DNA of 47,327 nt from an uncultured Clostridia bacterium (GCA_947642355.1 CANRSD010000009.1:1-47327), one strand, 5' to 3'. Shown: positions 1 through 8,946, numbered from the stretch's first letter. Numbers and translations: made by a program. The notes: a model not told the origin generated them from the letters alone.

Positions 1-185
1 AATAATATAATAAATTTATAAAAAAGGACTTGACAAAAATTAGATAGTCAAGTTAGGCAATTTCGTTTATTGTTAGAAAAATTTCCCTATTAATAATAAT
101 TAAGTATTAATTCTTTCAAAATTATAAATCTTATAATTATAAAAAGAGACTGTATGCTTGTTGTATAACAATAACATACAGCCCC
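1..185. other. AT-rich non-coding start of window
   Basis: No coding frame is supported here. A short dyad lies at about 29-52 (CTTGAC ... GTCAAG). The end of the stretch is the terminator of the minus-strand zinc-ribbon gene. Confidence 0.5.
141..184 (-). terminator. Rho-independent terminator
   Basis: On the minus strand a CTGTATG / CATACAG stem (arms at 150-156 and 175-181) is followed by a CTTTTTAT run. It begins directly after the stop of the zinc-ribbon gene. Confidence 0.7.
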
Positions 186-360
186 TTAACCTTTACCGTG
201 TTTTTGTTGGATAATCCCTAGAAACGATAAGTCCATTATAGACTTTGCCACACTTCTTACATTTGCACTCTGCAAAGTCTCCACGAACATCACTCCTATC
301 CTCCACATTATCTTTTCTACAATGTGGACATACCGTAGTAATTCTCCAAGTATATTTCAT
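186..360 (-). CDS. Small zinc-ribbon protein
   Basis: This gene encodes about 55-57 residues. The start is the ATG at 360, behind GGAGGTGAGAAA. Two cysteine pairs, CPHC near residue 11 and CKKCG near residue 35 with an additional CKC, indicate a zinc ribbon; the function is unknown. Codon use is richer in G and C at third positions than in the neighbouring genes (GTG, GAG, GTC, ATC), which suggests transfer. The last sense codon is CGG at 196-198. Read normally the protein ends ...YPTKTR at 193. Read with the +1 shift seen elsewhere it ends ...YPTKTGKG at 186. Both are plausible, so this site is not counted as firm evidence. A terminator follows at once. Confidence 0.65.
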
Positions 361-476
361 TTTCTCACCTCCTTAAGTTTGGAGGCTTCTGCCCCCAAAT
401 TATTTTATTGAGAGCATTTATATTTTTAACTCATTTTGTATTTTATCATAATTTTATTAAAAAATCAATATATAAG

Positions 477-1430
<954 letters not shown>

Positions 1431-1441
1431 TTACTAAAATG

Positions 1442-1470
1442 ATTTTATTGCTTTTTTATTTTTTTGTCAA
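1442..1470 (-). promoter_or_regulatory. Sigma-A promoter of fba
   Basis: On the minus strand TTGACA (1465-1470), a 17-base spacer and TAAAAT (1442-1447) form a near-consensus housekeeping promoter about 35 bases upstream of the fba start codon. Confidence 0.75.
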
Positions 1471-1491
1471 CATATTTCAAATTTGTAAAAT

Positions 1492-1520
1492 TTGAATACA
1501 TAAAAGAAAAATAGTATAAT
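1492..1520 (+). promoter_or_regulatory. Sigma-A promoter of the small membrane protein gene
   Basis: TTGAAT (1492-1497), a 17-base spacer and TATAAT (1515-1520), divergent from the fba promoter. A short hairpin with a CTTCCCC / GAGGGAAG-type stem follows in the leader at about 1564-1582. Confidence 0.7.
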
Positions 1521-1596
1521 TAAAGTAGTGATTGCTAACGCAAACAATAAAATATCATTATTACTTCCCCTAATGAGGGAAAGATTGGAGAGAGAA

Positions 1597-1914
1597 ATGG
1601 AAGACAAGAAAAAAATGGAAAACGAGAAGAAACCTAACATTTTTAAATTTTTTTGGAAGAATCGGAATTTTTTTAAATTTCCTAAAAATTTAATTACTAA
1701 ATTTATCACTAAGCTGATTATATTCGGCATCTTATGTTATATATATCAAAATGGTTTCTTTGAGTCCTGTCCTGCAGTCAATCAATTGGTCTCTATAATA
1801 ATTGAAACTTTTAACACCATCACAAAATTAATTCTTTGGATATTAACTTTCTGGACTCGTTTTCCAATTGCAGTTCAGATTATGGATTTCATATCCAGCA
1901 TTCCGCTCCCTTAA
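1597..1914 (+). CDS. Small foreign-looking membrane protein, unknown
   Basis: This gene encodes about 105 residues from the ATG at 1597, which has GGAGAG upstream. The N-terminus is charged (EDKKKMENEKK), followed by two hydrophobic segments: one near residues 40-55 (LIIFGILCYIY) and one near 75-90. I do not recognise the family. It has its own promoter and terminator. Codon use (GAG, AAG, CTG, GTC, ATC, TTC) differs from the native genes. It contains an in-frame CGG (AAG AAT CGG AAT). Applying the +1 rule would end the protein about 10 codons later. It is therefore one of two genes in which CGG appears to be meant as arginine, probably a recent arrival from a standard-code donor. Confidence 0.55.
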   Translation: MEDKKKMENEKKPNIFKFFWKNRNFFKFPKNLITKFITKLIIFGILCYIYQNGFFESCPAVNQLVSIIIETFNTITKLILWILTFWTRFPIAVQIMDFISSIPLP

Positions 1915-1926
1915 ATCTCTCACTTC

Positions 1927-1962
1927 CCGCCAGATATCTATTTCTGGCGGACTTTCTTTTTA
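1927..1962 (+). terminator. Rho-independent terminator
   Basis: A perfect CCGCCAGA / TCTGGCGG stem (1927-1934, 1943-1950) is followed by ACTTTCTTTTTATT, just after the stop of the small membrane protein gene. Confidence 0.85.
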
Positions 1963-2338
1963 TTTAAAATTATACAGTATTTGACAATTTTTGGTTGACA
2001 TTTTTAAGTTTATTTTAAGGTTATGTTAACATTTTTTATTGTTTTCGTACATGTTTTCTGTGGATAATTATATGTGGATAATGTGGATAACTCTGTGAAT
2101 AACTAATTTATCAACAATTTTTCGACATGATTTATTCACATCGCATTTTTCTATTTTTTTCTACATTTTTTGTGTAAAAAAATTATGTGTACAGTAAATC
2201 TGTTTTGTGTAACCTTTGATTTTTGTGCATTTTTAAGCACCTGTATCAATTATAATTTAAAAATAAAATTATTCAAAATTTTTATTGTTTTTTGTCAACT
2301 TTTATCAAAAAATAAAACATTAGCAATATGATAATATA
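1963..2338. other. Gene-free AT-rich region with a DnaA-box cluster
   Basis: No coding frame is credible here. Three perfect TGTGGATAA boxes lie at 2059-2067, 2073-2081 and 2082-2090, and a TGTGAATAA variant at 2094-2102. The opposite orientation carries TTATCAACA (2108-2116) and TTATTCACA (2132-2140). The flanks are T-rich. This is the composition of a DnaA-binding cluster. No dnaA, dnaN or rpmH is adjacent, so it may be an origin, a DnaA-titration site or a regulatory element. Confidence 0.55.
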
Positions 2339-2341
2339 AAA

Positions 2342-2362
2342 AACGAAACTATAAGTTTCGTT
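2342..2362 (-). terminator. Terminator of the COG0523 gene
   Basis: On the minus strand an AACGAAAC / GTTTCGTT stem is followed by TTTTATA, immediately downstream of the 2375 stop. Confidence 0.75.
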
Positions 2363-2374
2363 CTTACTACTTTT

Positions 2375-3553
2375 TTATTTATCCAAACATTTATCTAATT
2401 TTTTGATTATGTCTTGCTTATTCATATTTTTACCGATAAAAACTAATTTTATCATTCTGTCACCATATTTTGCATCCCAATCTGCTTCTACTTCTGGATT
2501 TTCTCTTAATAACTGAATTTGTTCTTGTTTTGGAGCTGATGCAATCCATTCTCCTGATTCAAAAGCTTGTACTTGTTTTCCTGCCTGTTCAAATACATAT
2601 CCTATACTTGGCTCATTAGAAAACCACAAAATACCTTTACATCTAATTACTGTTTTTATTGGAAAATTATCTGCAAATTCTTCAAATTTATTTCTATTAA
2701 ATGGTTCTCTTCTATAATACACAAAAGAACCTATTCCATATTCTTCTGTTTCACCATGCTCATGCTCATGATTGTGATGGTGATGCTCATGATGATGATG
2801 GTCATGCATATCATCATGTTCTCCTTCATCATTTTCTAATTCTTGAACCCATCCTGCTGATGATGCAACTTCTTCTAAATTAAATGATTTTGTATTTAAT
2901 ATTTTCTCTACATCTACTTTTCCATAATTTGTTTCAATTATTTCTGCTTTAGGTTGTAATTTTCTAATAACACTTTTTACTTGCTCAAGTTCATCTTTTT
3001 TTATTTCATCAACTTTATTCAAAATAATAGTATTACAAAATTCAATTTGTTGAATAATCAAATTTTCTATATCTTCATCTTCAACTTCATTTTCTAAATA
3101 TGAACCACAACCAAACTCTGTTGCAAGTCTTAAAGCATCTACTACTGTAACAACATTATCTAATCTACAAACTTCTGGTAATCCATATCCTTCTGCATCT
3201 TCTGATATTGCTGTAATAGTTTGAGCAATAGGGATTGGTTCACATATTCCACTAGCTTCAATTAAAATATAATCAAACTTTCCTGTAGAAGCAAGTTCTA
3301 AAATTTGCTTCATTAAATCAACTTTTAATGTACAGCAAATACATCCATTTGATAATGGAACTAAACTATCATCTGTTTGATTTACTACTCCACCTTTTTG
3401 AATTAGAGTAGCATCAATATTAACTTCTCCAATATCATTAACGATAACAGCAACTTTAAATCCTTTTTGATTATTTAAAATATGATTTACTAAAGTTGTT
3501 TTTCCAGATCCTAAATATCCTGTAAGCAATGTTACTGGTATTAAATTCTTCAT
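2375..3553 (-). CDS. COG0523 (CobW/ZNG1-type) GTPase metal chaperone
   Basis: This is a P-loop GTPase of the CobW/COG0523 family, which inserts or delivers metals such as zinc. In order it shows the Walker A motif GYLGSGKTT near residue 12, the metal-binding CICC motif near residue 68, the guanine-specificity NKVD near residue 180, a histidine-rich linker (HHHHEHHHHNHEHEH) near residues 250-265, and the CobW C-terminal domain. The His-rich stretch suggests zinc or nickel handling. I chose the ATG at 3553 (MKNLIPVTLL) because GGAAAGG precedes it at normal spacing; an ATG at 3574 is in frame but lacks one. The only CGG triplet is out of frame. The substrate protein cannot be told from sequence. 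Confidence 0.85.
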   Translation of the reverse strand: MKNLIPVTLLTGYLGSGKTTLVNHILNNQKGFKVAVIVNDIGEVNIDATLIQKGGVVNQTDDSLVPLSNGCICCTLKVDLMKQILELASTGKFDYILIEASGICEPIPIAQTITAISEDAEGYGLPEVCRLDNVVTVVDALRLATEFGCGSYLENEVEDEDIENLIIQQIEFCNTIILNKVDEIKKDELEQVKSVIRKLQPKAEIIETNYGKVDVEKILNTKSFNLEEVASSAGWVQELENDEGEHDDMHDHHHHEHHHHNHEHEHGETEEYGIGSFVYYRREPFNRNKFEEFADNFPIKTVIRCKGILWFSNEPSIGYVFEQAGKQVQAFESGEWIASAPKQEQIQLLRENPEVEADWDAKYGDRMIKLVFIGKNMNKQDIIKKLDKCLDK

Positions 3554-3646
3554 TATATATACATTCCTTTCCATTTATAATAATATTATTATCTTATCAC
3601 ACATAATTTAATATGTAAATAAAACATCTTTGTTTATATATTTTGC

Positions 3647-4810
3647 TTAAGAAGATTTTTCTTTATCTATTCTATTAATTTTTATATTTATATTTATAAA
3701 AATAGTTGATATTATTGATAATATAAAAATAAATATAAATACTTTTTCATCAATAAAAGCACTTACAATTGAGAGCAACGAAAATACAATAACTTCTGTA
3801 AAACATAAACTCATTTGTCCAACTGCTGATAATAAATCATTATCTTCTTTAGATTCCTCTATTATATTTTGCATTGATGTATCAATAGATGTTTCATATA
3901 CTTTTTCAAAATTATCACTTAATGTTTTATTTAAAGATATTGCCACTTTATTTTTTGCAAACAAAAATATTCCCGTTATAATAGTTTTAACAACTGTTAC
4001 CAAATTATTTGATTTTGATATATTTTTATCTGAATATTTACCTATTAAAGTTATAATAGTTATTTGTAGCAATAATGAAATTATAATTATTGATGAAAAT
4101 AACCTAAAATCCTTTAATACTATATATAAATATAATGGCACAAATTGTCTTTCAATTATATGATTTGTTCTTAAAGCATATATAATCTTATATCTATTTT
4201 TACTTTTTAAAATATACTTTATTGAAGATTTAAATGCACTAGTTTTATTTTGAGGTTTATAATCTATTCTCTTTATAAAGATATATTGTAATAAGAAAAA
4301 TATAATAATTATTGTAAATAAAACTATATTATTGTTTGTTAATACTCCCCAAGTCACAAGTACTGTTCCAATAACTTGTCCTGAAATTTTAGATATTTTA
4401 AAGAAACTATTAAATCTTCCTCTATAATCTTTATCTACATACTTACTAGCTAAAGCATTTGTAGTTGGATTTGATAAACCATTAAATCCCATAACTATTA
4501 CAAATAAGAATAAAGTTTTATAGGTATTTGTATTATTAATTATAATAAATGAACTTAATATTCCAAAAATATTTGATATTAAATTACATTTAGCCACTCC
4601 AAATCTACTAGATATTGTTATAAATAAAGGTGTTAAAAAACCTGTTATTCCAAATCGTAATCCATACACTAATAAAATTAACCATAGTGGCATTCCATTT
4701 TTATATAGCATTACTGTTCCATATGTTTCTATTAATGTATAAGCAAAACTATATGAAAACCATCATAAGTACATATATTTATATTCTTTTTTGTAAAAAT
4801 ACTCTTTCAT
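3647..4810 (-). pseudogene. MFS-type transporter interrupted by TGA
   Basis: A polytopic membrane protein with about ten hydrophobic segments and the MFS-like loop KYVDKDYRGRFNS near the middle of the N-terminal half. Reading starts at the ATG at 4810 (MKEYFYKKEYKYMYL). It meets TGA at 4763-4765 and then continues open through WFSYSFAYTLIETYG, the expected first helix. The next ATG, at 4711, would lose most of that helix. No CGG is involved, and TGA works as a stop elsewhere in the window (43133). The simplest reading is a nonsense mutation. Readthrough, or translation from 4711, remains possible. The substrate is unknown. Confidence 0.55.
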
Positions 4811-4863
4811 AATATATCCAATCTCAACTTCTTTACTACTTTATAATTTTGTTTTATTTTACA

Positions 4864-4901
4864 AAAAACCCTTACATAAACATATAAAGTTCATATAAGG
4901 G
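4864..4901 (-). terminator. Terminator after tRNA-Gln
   Basis: On the minus strand CCCTTATATGAAC pairs imperfectly with GTTTATGTAAGGG, followed by TTTTTT. It ends the tRNA-His/tRNA-Gln transcript. Confidence 0.7.
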
Positions 4902-4906
4902 AATGC

Positions 4907-4981
4907 TGGCTGGGCTGGCTAGATTCGAACTAGCGCATGTCAGAGTCAAAGTCTGATGCCTTACCGCTTGGCTACAGCCCA
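4907..4981 (-). tRNA. tRNA-Gln (anticodon TTG)
   Basis: A cloverleaf is readable. The acceptor TGGGCTG pairs with CAGCCCA. The anticodon stem TCAGA/TCTGA encloses loop CTTTGAC with anticodon TTG. The T-arm contains GTTCGAATC. The discriminator G is followed by an encoded CCA. Confidence 0.93.
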
Positions 4982-4994
4982 ATATATTAAATTA

Positions 4995-5072
4995 TGGGGT
5001 GGAATATGGGACTCGAACCCATGGTCTCCAGTGCCACAAACTGGCGCGTTAACCAACTACGCTAAATCCACC
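4995..5072 (-). tRNA. tRNA-His (anticodon GTG)
   Basis: The anticodon stem CCAGT/ACTGG encloses loop TTGTGGC with anticodon GTG. The T-arm contains GTTCGAGTC, and the encoded 3' end is CCA. The 5' end carries the extra G paired with C expected of tRNA-His. It lies 13 bases upstream of tRNA-Gln, probably in one transcript. Confidence 0.92.
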
Positions 5073-5073
5073 A

Positions 5074-5106
5074 TTAAGTAGCACTGCATTAAACAGTGCT
5101 ACTTAA
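5074..5106. terminator. Strong hairpin between sortase and tRNAs
   Basis: AAGTAGCACTG (5076-5086) and CAGTGCTACTT (5094-5104) form an 11-base-pair stem. The T-run is weak on both strands (AATTTT on plus). It probably separates the sortase transcript from the tRNAs, or is a processing site. Confidence 0.5.
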
Positions 5107-5152
5107 TTTTAAAACATTATTTTTTATTTGTCAATACTTTTCATATTAATTT

Positions 5153-5890
5153 TTATGAATCTTTTGCTAAAATTATTAACCTTTCATTAACATCATCACT
5201 ACAAGTTTGAAGAGTTATTTCTCTCACATTTGGATCAATTTCTCTTTCCATAAAGCTAACATCATTAGCATTTACAAAATATGTTTTATATATTTTATAT
5301 GTAACAGTTTCTCCCATCTGATCTGTAATTTCTATTGTATCACCTTCTGCCAGTTTATAATTATCTGAGAAAAATAGTCCATTTTTATAATTATGCCCTA
5401 AAATATATGCATTAGTTCCTGGAACATTTAACGATGTTACTTTTGTTGTGATTTGATCACATCCTACAATATCTAATATTGCCAATGATTTACTTAAACC
5501 AGACACAGAATCAAGCACTGGATAATTAATTCCTGTTTTCCTTATTTTAAGAGTTCCTTTTATTTCAAATCCATCTAAATATGTTTTCTTTGGATTTTTA
5601 TTATTATTATTATTATTTGTATTTGGTTGCTGTGTTTGATCAGTATTTATAAAGTTATCTAAATTTACTGAATCATTATTTACTGGTGGTTCTTCTACTT
5701 CATTTTTATTTGAATCTGCTATAGCATCATTAAATCTATCTACTGCATTTGATGTCTTAGATTGAATATTACGTTTACTCACAGCTTTATATCCAAAATA
5801 GCCTAATAAACATATAATAGCAATAATTACAATTACTAATAATATTGTTAATATATCTGAAAATCTTTTTCCATTTCTAAAATTACTCAT
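5153..5890 (-). CDS. Sortase family transpeptidase
   Basis: This membrane-anchored cysteine transpeptidase attaches surface proteins to the cell envelope. There is an N-terminal membrane helix (residues about 12-38) and an Asn/Gln-rich linker with a poly-Asn run near residue 95. The sortase barrel follows, with catalytic His in ILGHNY near residue 163 and Cys in TLQTCSDD near residue 230, then an Arg in NERLIILA. The ATG at 5890 (MSNFRNGKRF) has GGAG 10 bases upstream; an ATG at 5905 is in frame but lacks an RBS. No sorting-signal substrate is adjacent, so it may be a housekeeping enzyme. The class is not assigned. Confidence 0.85.
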   Translation of the reverse strand: MSNFRNGKRFSDILTILLVIVIIAIICLLGYFGYKAVSKRNIQSKTSNAVDRFNDAIADSNKNEVEEPPVNNDSVNLDNFINTDQTQQPNTNNNNNNKNPKKTYLDGFEIKGTLKIRKTGINYPVLDSVSGLSKSLAILDIVGCDQITTKVTSLNVPGTNAYILGHNYKNGLFFSDNYKLAEGDTIEITDQMGETVTYKIYKTYFVNANDVSFMEREIDPNVREITLQTCSDDVNERLIILAKDS

Positions 5891-5989
5891 AGACTTTTTC
5901 TCCATTTCTTAAAATCTAATTCATACATTTATATTATATCATATAAATATAAAAAAGTCCAAATAAACATAAAAATTATTATTATTACT

Positions 5990-6019
5990 AAAAAGCACAA
6001 AACCAAAAAGTTTTGTGCC
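5990..6019 (-). terminator. Terminator of alaS
   Basis: On the minus strand GCACAAAAC / GTTTTGTGC forms a 9-base-pair stem followed by TTTTTAG. Confidence 0.85.
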
Positions 6020-6031
6020 TTTATCTTATTC

Positions 6032-7783
6032 TTACTCTAAAACTGCTTTTATTCTTCTTACTCCAGCTGAAGATGCTTCTTCTTTCTTTATTTTAAAATG
6101 TCCAAGATCACCTGTTTTATTTACATGAGGTCCTCCACAAAGCTCTATTGATACATCTCCAATTTTATAAACAGTTACTATATCACCATATTTTTCTAAA
6201 AACATTGCTTCTGCTCCCATTTTAATAGCTTCATCTTTAGACATTTCTAATTTTTCAACTAGTATATTCATTTTTATATAGTTATTAACTAGTTCTTCTA
6301 CTTTTTGTTTTTCTTCATCTGTCATCTTAGCTCCATGAGAAAAATCAAATCTCATTCTTTCTGCCGTTATATTACTTCCTTTTTGATGTACATGGTCTCC
6401 TAAAACTACTTTTAATGCTGCATTTAATAAATGAGTTGCTGTATGATATTTAGTTTCCATTTCACCTGTACTTGCTAATCCACCTTTAAATTTTTGATCC
6501 ATTCCCTGTCTTGATTTTTCTTGATGTTCTTTAAATAATCTTTTATAATCAGACATATCAACTTTAAGCCCTTCTTCCATTGCAAGTTCTTCTGTCATCT
6601 CTGGTGGAAATCCATATGTTTCGTATAAATTAAATACTGCTTCTGTATCAATAACTGTTTTTCCTAATTTCTTAGCTCTTGAAGCTACTTTTTCAAACTC
6701 CCTTTCTCCATTTTGCAATGTTTTCATAAATTTATCTTTTTCTTCTATAATAACTTTTTTAATTTCATCACGATTTACATCTAACTCAGGATATAGTTCT
6801 TTTAAACTATCTATTGATACATCTATTATTTCTGACAATTTACCTAAATCTATTCCGAGTTTATTTAAATGTCTTGTCATTCTACGAAGTAACCTTCTTA
6901 AAATATATCCTTCATCACTATTACTTGGTCTACCACCATCATTTATAATCATCATACCAGAACGTAAATGTTCTGTAATAATTCTCCTACTTTGGATATT
7001 ATCTACTTTTTGCAATCTCTCTAATTCTTTCATAACTGGTGCAAAGAGTTCTATTTCAAAAGGAGTTTCTTTACCTTGCATAAGCATAGTCATTCTCTCT
7101 AAACCAAGACCTGTATCAACATTTTTTTGCTTTAATTTAGAATATCCATTTTTATCTTTATAAAATTCCATAAATACATTATTCCAAATTTCAACATATT
7201 TTCCACAAGAACAAGATGGATCACATTTATCAGAGCACTTTGGCTTTCCTGTATCATAAAACATTTCTGTATCTGGACCGCAAGGTCCTTCTTCTCCTGC
7301 TATCCACCAATTGTCATCTTTTCCAAAAAAATATATTCTTTCTTCTGGAATTCCAGCTTTCTTCCATGCTTCAAAAGATATTTCATCTTTTGCACAATCT
7401 TCATCTCCCGCAAAACAAGTTACAGATAATTTTTCAGCAGGTATTCCCAACTCTTTTGTTAAAAACTCAAAGCTCATAGCAATTGATTCTTCTTTAAAAT
7501 AATCTCCTAAAGACCAATTTCCAAGCATTTCAAAATATGTTAAATGACGATTATCTCCAACCTCATCAATATCATTTGTTCTAACACATTTTTGAAAATC
7601 TGTAAGTCTTGTCCCAGCTGGATGTTTCTGACCTAAAAGATATGGAACTAATGGTTGCATCCCTGCTGTTGTAAATAATACTGATGGATCATTTTCAGGA
7701 ATTACTGGTGCAGATGGAATAACACTATGACCCTTACTTTTAAAAAAATTCAAATATTTATTTCTAATCTCTATTGCTTTCAT
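6032..7783 (-). CDS. alaS: Alanyl-tRNA synthetase, short form
   Basis: This enzyme charges tRNA-Ala with alanine and edits mischarged Ser/Gly. The class II core is at the N-terminus, with motif-type sequence RTNDIDEVGDNRHLTYFEMLGN near residues 68-90. A cysteine-rich insertion (CSDKCDPSCSCGKY) lies near residue 185 and HLRSGMMIINDGGRPSNSDEGY in the recognition domain. The editing domain carries HTATHLL and CGGPH zinc residues near 450 and 550. The protein stops at 583 residues, right after the editing domain, whereas the usual length is about 870, so the DHHA1 oligomerisation/C-Ala region is absent. Four CGG triplets are out of frame and a strong terminator follows, so the short form looks genuine rather than a missed frameshift. 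Confidence 0.92.
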   Translation of the reverse strand: MKAIEIRNKYLNFFKSKGHSVIPSAPVIPENDPSVLFTTAGMQPLVPYLLGQKHPAGTRLTDFQKCVRTNDIDEVGDNRHLTYFEMLGNWSLGDYFKEESIAMSFEFLTKELGIPAEKLSVTCFAGDEDCAKDEISFEAWKKAGIPEERIYFFGKDDNWWIAGEEGPCGPDTEMFYDTGKPKCSDKCDPSCSCGKYVEIWNNVFMEFYKDKNGYSKLKQKNVDTGLGLERMTMLMQGKETPFEIELFAPVMKELERLQKVDNIQSRRIITEHLRSGMMIINDGGRPSNSDEGYILRRLLRRMTRHLNKLGIDLGKLSEIIDVSIDSLKELYPELDVNRDEIKKVIIEEKDKFMKTLQNGEREFEKVASRAKKLGKTVIDTEAVFNLYETYGFPPEMTEELAMEEGLKVDMSDYKRLFKEHQEKSRQGMDQKFKGGLASTGEMETKYHTATHLLNAALKVVLGDHVHQKGSNITAERMRFDFSHGAKMTDEEKQKVEELVNNYIKMNILVEKLEMSKDEAIKMGAEAMFLEKYGDIVTVYKIGDVSIELCGGPHVNKTGDLGHFKIKKEEASSAGVRRIKAVLE

Positions 7784-7856
7784 ATATAACTTTCTCCTTT
7801 TTCGTTACTTTATATCACAAAAAAAACTTAATTTCAATAGATTTTAATAATTATTG

Positions 7857-7880
7857 CAAAAGGGACAGAAACCTGCCCCC
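7857..7880 (-). terminator. Terminator of the 7891 gene
   Basis: On the minus strand GGGGCAG / CTGTCCC (one GU pair), loop GTTT, followed by TTTT. Confidence 0.65.
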
Positions 7881-7890
7881 ATAACATTTA

Positions 7891-8190
7891 TTAACTCAAA
7901 CAAAATCTTTCTACAATCTGGTAAAGATTGCTAATATTCTCATGAACTCCTACACAAAATTCCTGTTCCTGCAAATATTCTTCAAAACTTTTCCGCCATT
8001 TTTTGGTAAGTCTATTATTTGAAAAATATTTTATAACTCCATAGATGTCTTCTGAGTACTTATCCCCACATTCTGTTTCAACAGTCAAAATATATTGATT
8101 TTTTTTCCATTTTAACTTCCTATTGTTGAGTTCAACCTTTAGACTTTCCCGACAGCTCCATTCAATTGAATAAAATCTTGCTCTAGCCAT
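7891..8190 (-). CDS. Unknown small protein, foreign codon use
   Basis: A 99-residue protein I do not recognise. It is rich in Trp, Glu and Lys, with no signal peptide or membrane segment. The ATG at 8190 has AGGAGGA upstream and a terminator follows. Codon use (CAG, ACC, GGG, CTC, TAC, TTG) differs from the native genes. It contains two in-frame CGG codons (TGT CGG GAA near residue 14, TGG CGG AAA near residue 66). Under the CGG +1 rule translation would stop within three codons of the first. The reading frame therefore makes sense only with CGG as arginine, so this is probably a recent import that is silent here or reveals that shifting is not absolute. Confidence 0.5.
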   Translation of the reverse strand: MARARFYSIEWSCRESLKVELNNRKLKWKKNQYILTVETECGDKYSEDIYGVIKYFSNNRLTKKWRKSFEEYLQEQEFCVGVHENISNLYQIVERFCLS

Positions 8191-8277
8191 ATAAATATCC
8201 TCCTGTATAATATTTTTTATATTTCTACAAACAACTTTTTTATTTTAACATATTTCTTTTTATTAGTCAAAAATTTT

Positions 8278-8306
8278 GCATAATTTTTTCCTATTTTGTC
8301 ATAATA
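8278..8306 (+). promoter_or_regulatory. Sigma-G-like promoter of spoVT
   Basis: GCATA (8278-8282), a 17-base spacer and CATAATA (8300-8306) match the forespore sigma-G/sigma-F pattern. The element lies 33 bases upstream of the spoVT start. In Bacillus spoVT is known to belong to the sigma-G regulon. Confidence 0.65.
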
Positions 8307-8339
8307 AGAATATATATGATAAAAAAGGAGGAATAAAAA

Positions 8340-8895
8340 TTGAAAGCAACTGGTGTAGTTAGAAGAATAGACGATTTAGGTAGAGTTGTAATTCCAAAAG
8401 AAATAAGAAAAACTCTTAGAATAAAAGAAGGTGACCCACTTGAAATATTTACTGATAAAGAAGGAGAAGTAATACTTAAAAAGTATTCTCCAATTGGAGA
8501 ACTTTCAGAATTTGCAAGCACATATGCAGAAACAATTTCTAAAACAACTGGTCATATTGCTTGTATAACAGATAAAGATAGTGTAATTGCTGTTTCAGGA
8601 GGAGCAAAAAAAGATTTTTTAGAAAAATCCTTAAGTAAAGAATTAGAAGAAGTTCTTGAAAATAAGGAAGTTTTTAAAAGTAAAGAAAATAACGAAATTG
8701 CAATTCCTGTTACAGAAGGAGAAGGACGTGAAAGAATTTACAACTCTCAAGTAATATATCCAATAATTTCTGATGGAGATGTTATTGGAAGTGTTATTTT
8801 AATAGCAAAAGATGCTACTAAAAATATGGGTGAAGCAGAATATAAAGTAGCACAATCTGCTGCTCGGATTTTTAGGAAATCATTTAGAAATATAA
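8340..8895 (+). CDS. spoVT: Stage V sporulation regulator SpoVT (one CGG +1 site)
   Basis: Forespore transcription regulator of 184 residues. An N-terminal AbrB-type swapped-hairpin DNA-binding domain (TGVVRRIDDLGRVVIPKEIRKTL, in part, residues 3-25) is followed by a GAF-like domain. The start is TTG at 8340, behind AAGGAGG. CGG at 8865-8867 interrupts the frame near the end. Skipping its C gives SAAGFLGNHLEI and a stop at 8893-8895, matching the known SpoVT ending (AAGFL). Read without the shift it ends in an unrelated ARIFRKSFRN tail at 8903. This is the only native gene with a site on the plus strand, so the effect does not depend on strand. Confidence 0.9.
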
Positions 8896-8909
8896 ATTCA
8901 TAATAAAAA

Positions 8910-8946
8910 GAGATACTATTACTTAAAAATTAGTATCTCCTTTTTT
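8910..8946 (+). terminator. Terminator of spoVT
   Basis: The stem GAGATACTA / TAGTATCTC (8910-8918, 8931-8939) is followed by CTTTTTT. A weaker A-run on the left could make it bidirectional and end the glycine-rich gene as well. Confidence 0.85.

Noticed and set aside
2059-2140. Firm call of the chromosomal oriC
   Set aside because: There are no dnaA, dnaN or rpmH neighbours, and gene orientation on the right is against it. It is kept only as a DnaA-box cluster.
4763-4765. TGA reassigned to tryptophan in this genome
   Set aside because: TGA is the natural stop of the DUF4116 gene beside its terminator and of yqzL, and other native genes contain no in-frame TGA.
7784-7860. T-box or other riboswitch in front of alaS
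   Set aside because: The alaS leader is upstream of 7783 and too short before the 7891 gene's terminator; no T-box sequence is visible.
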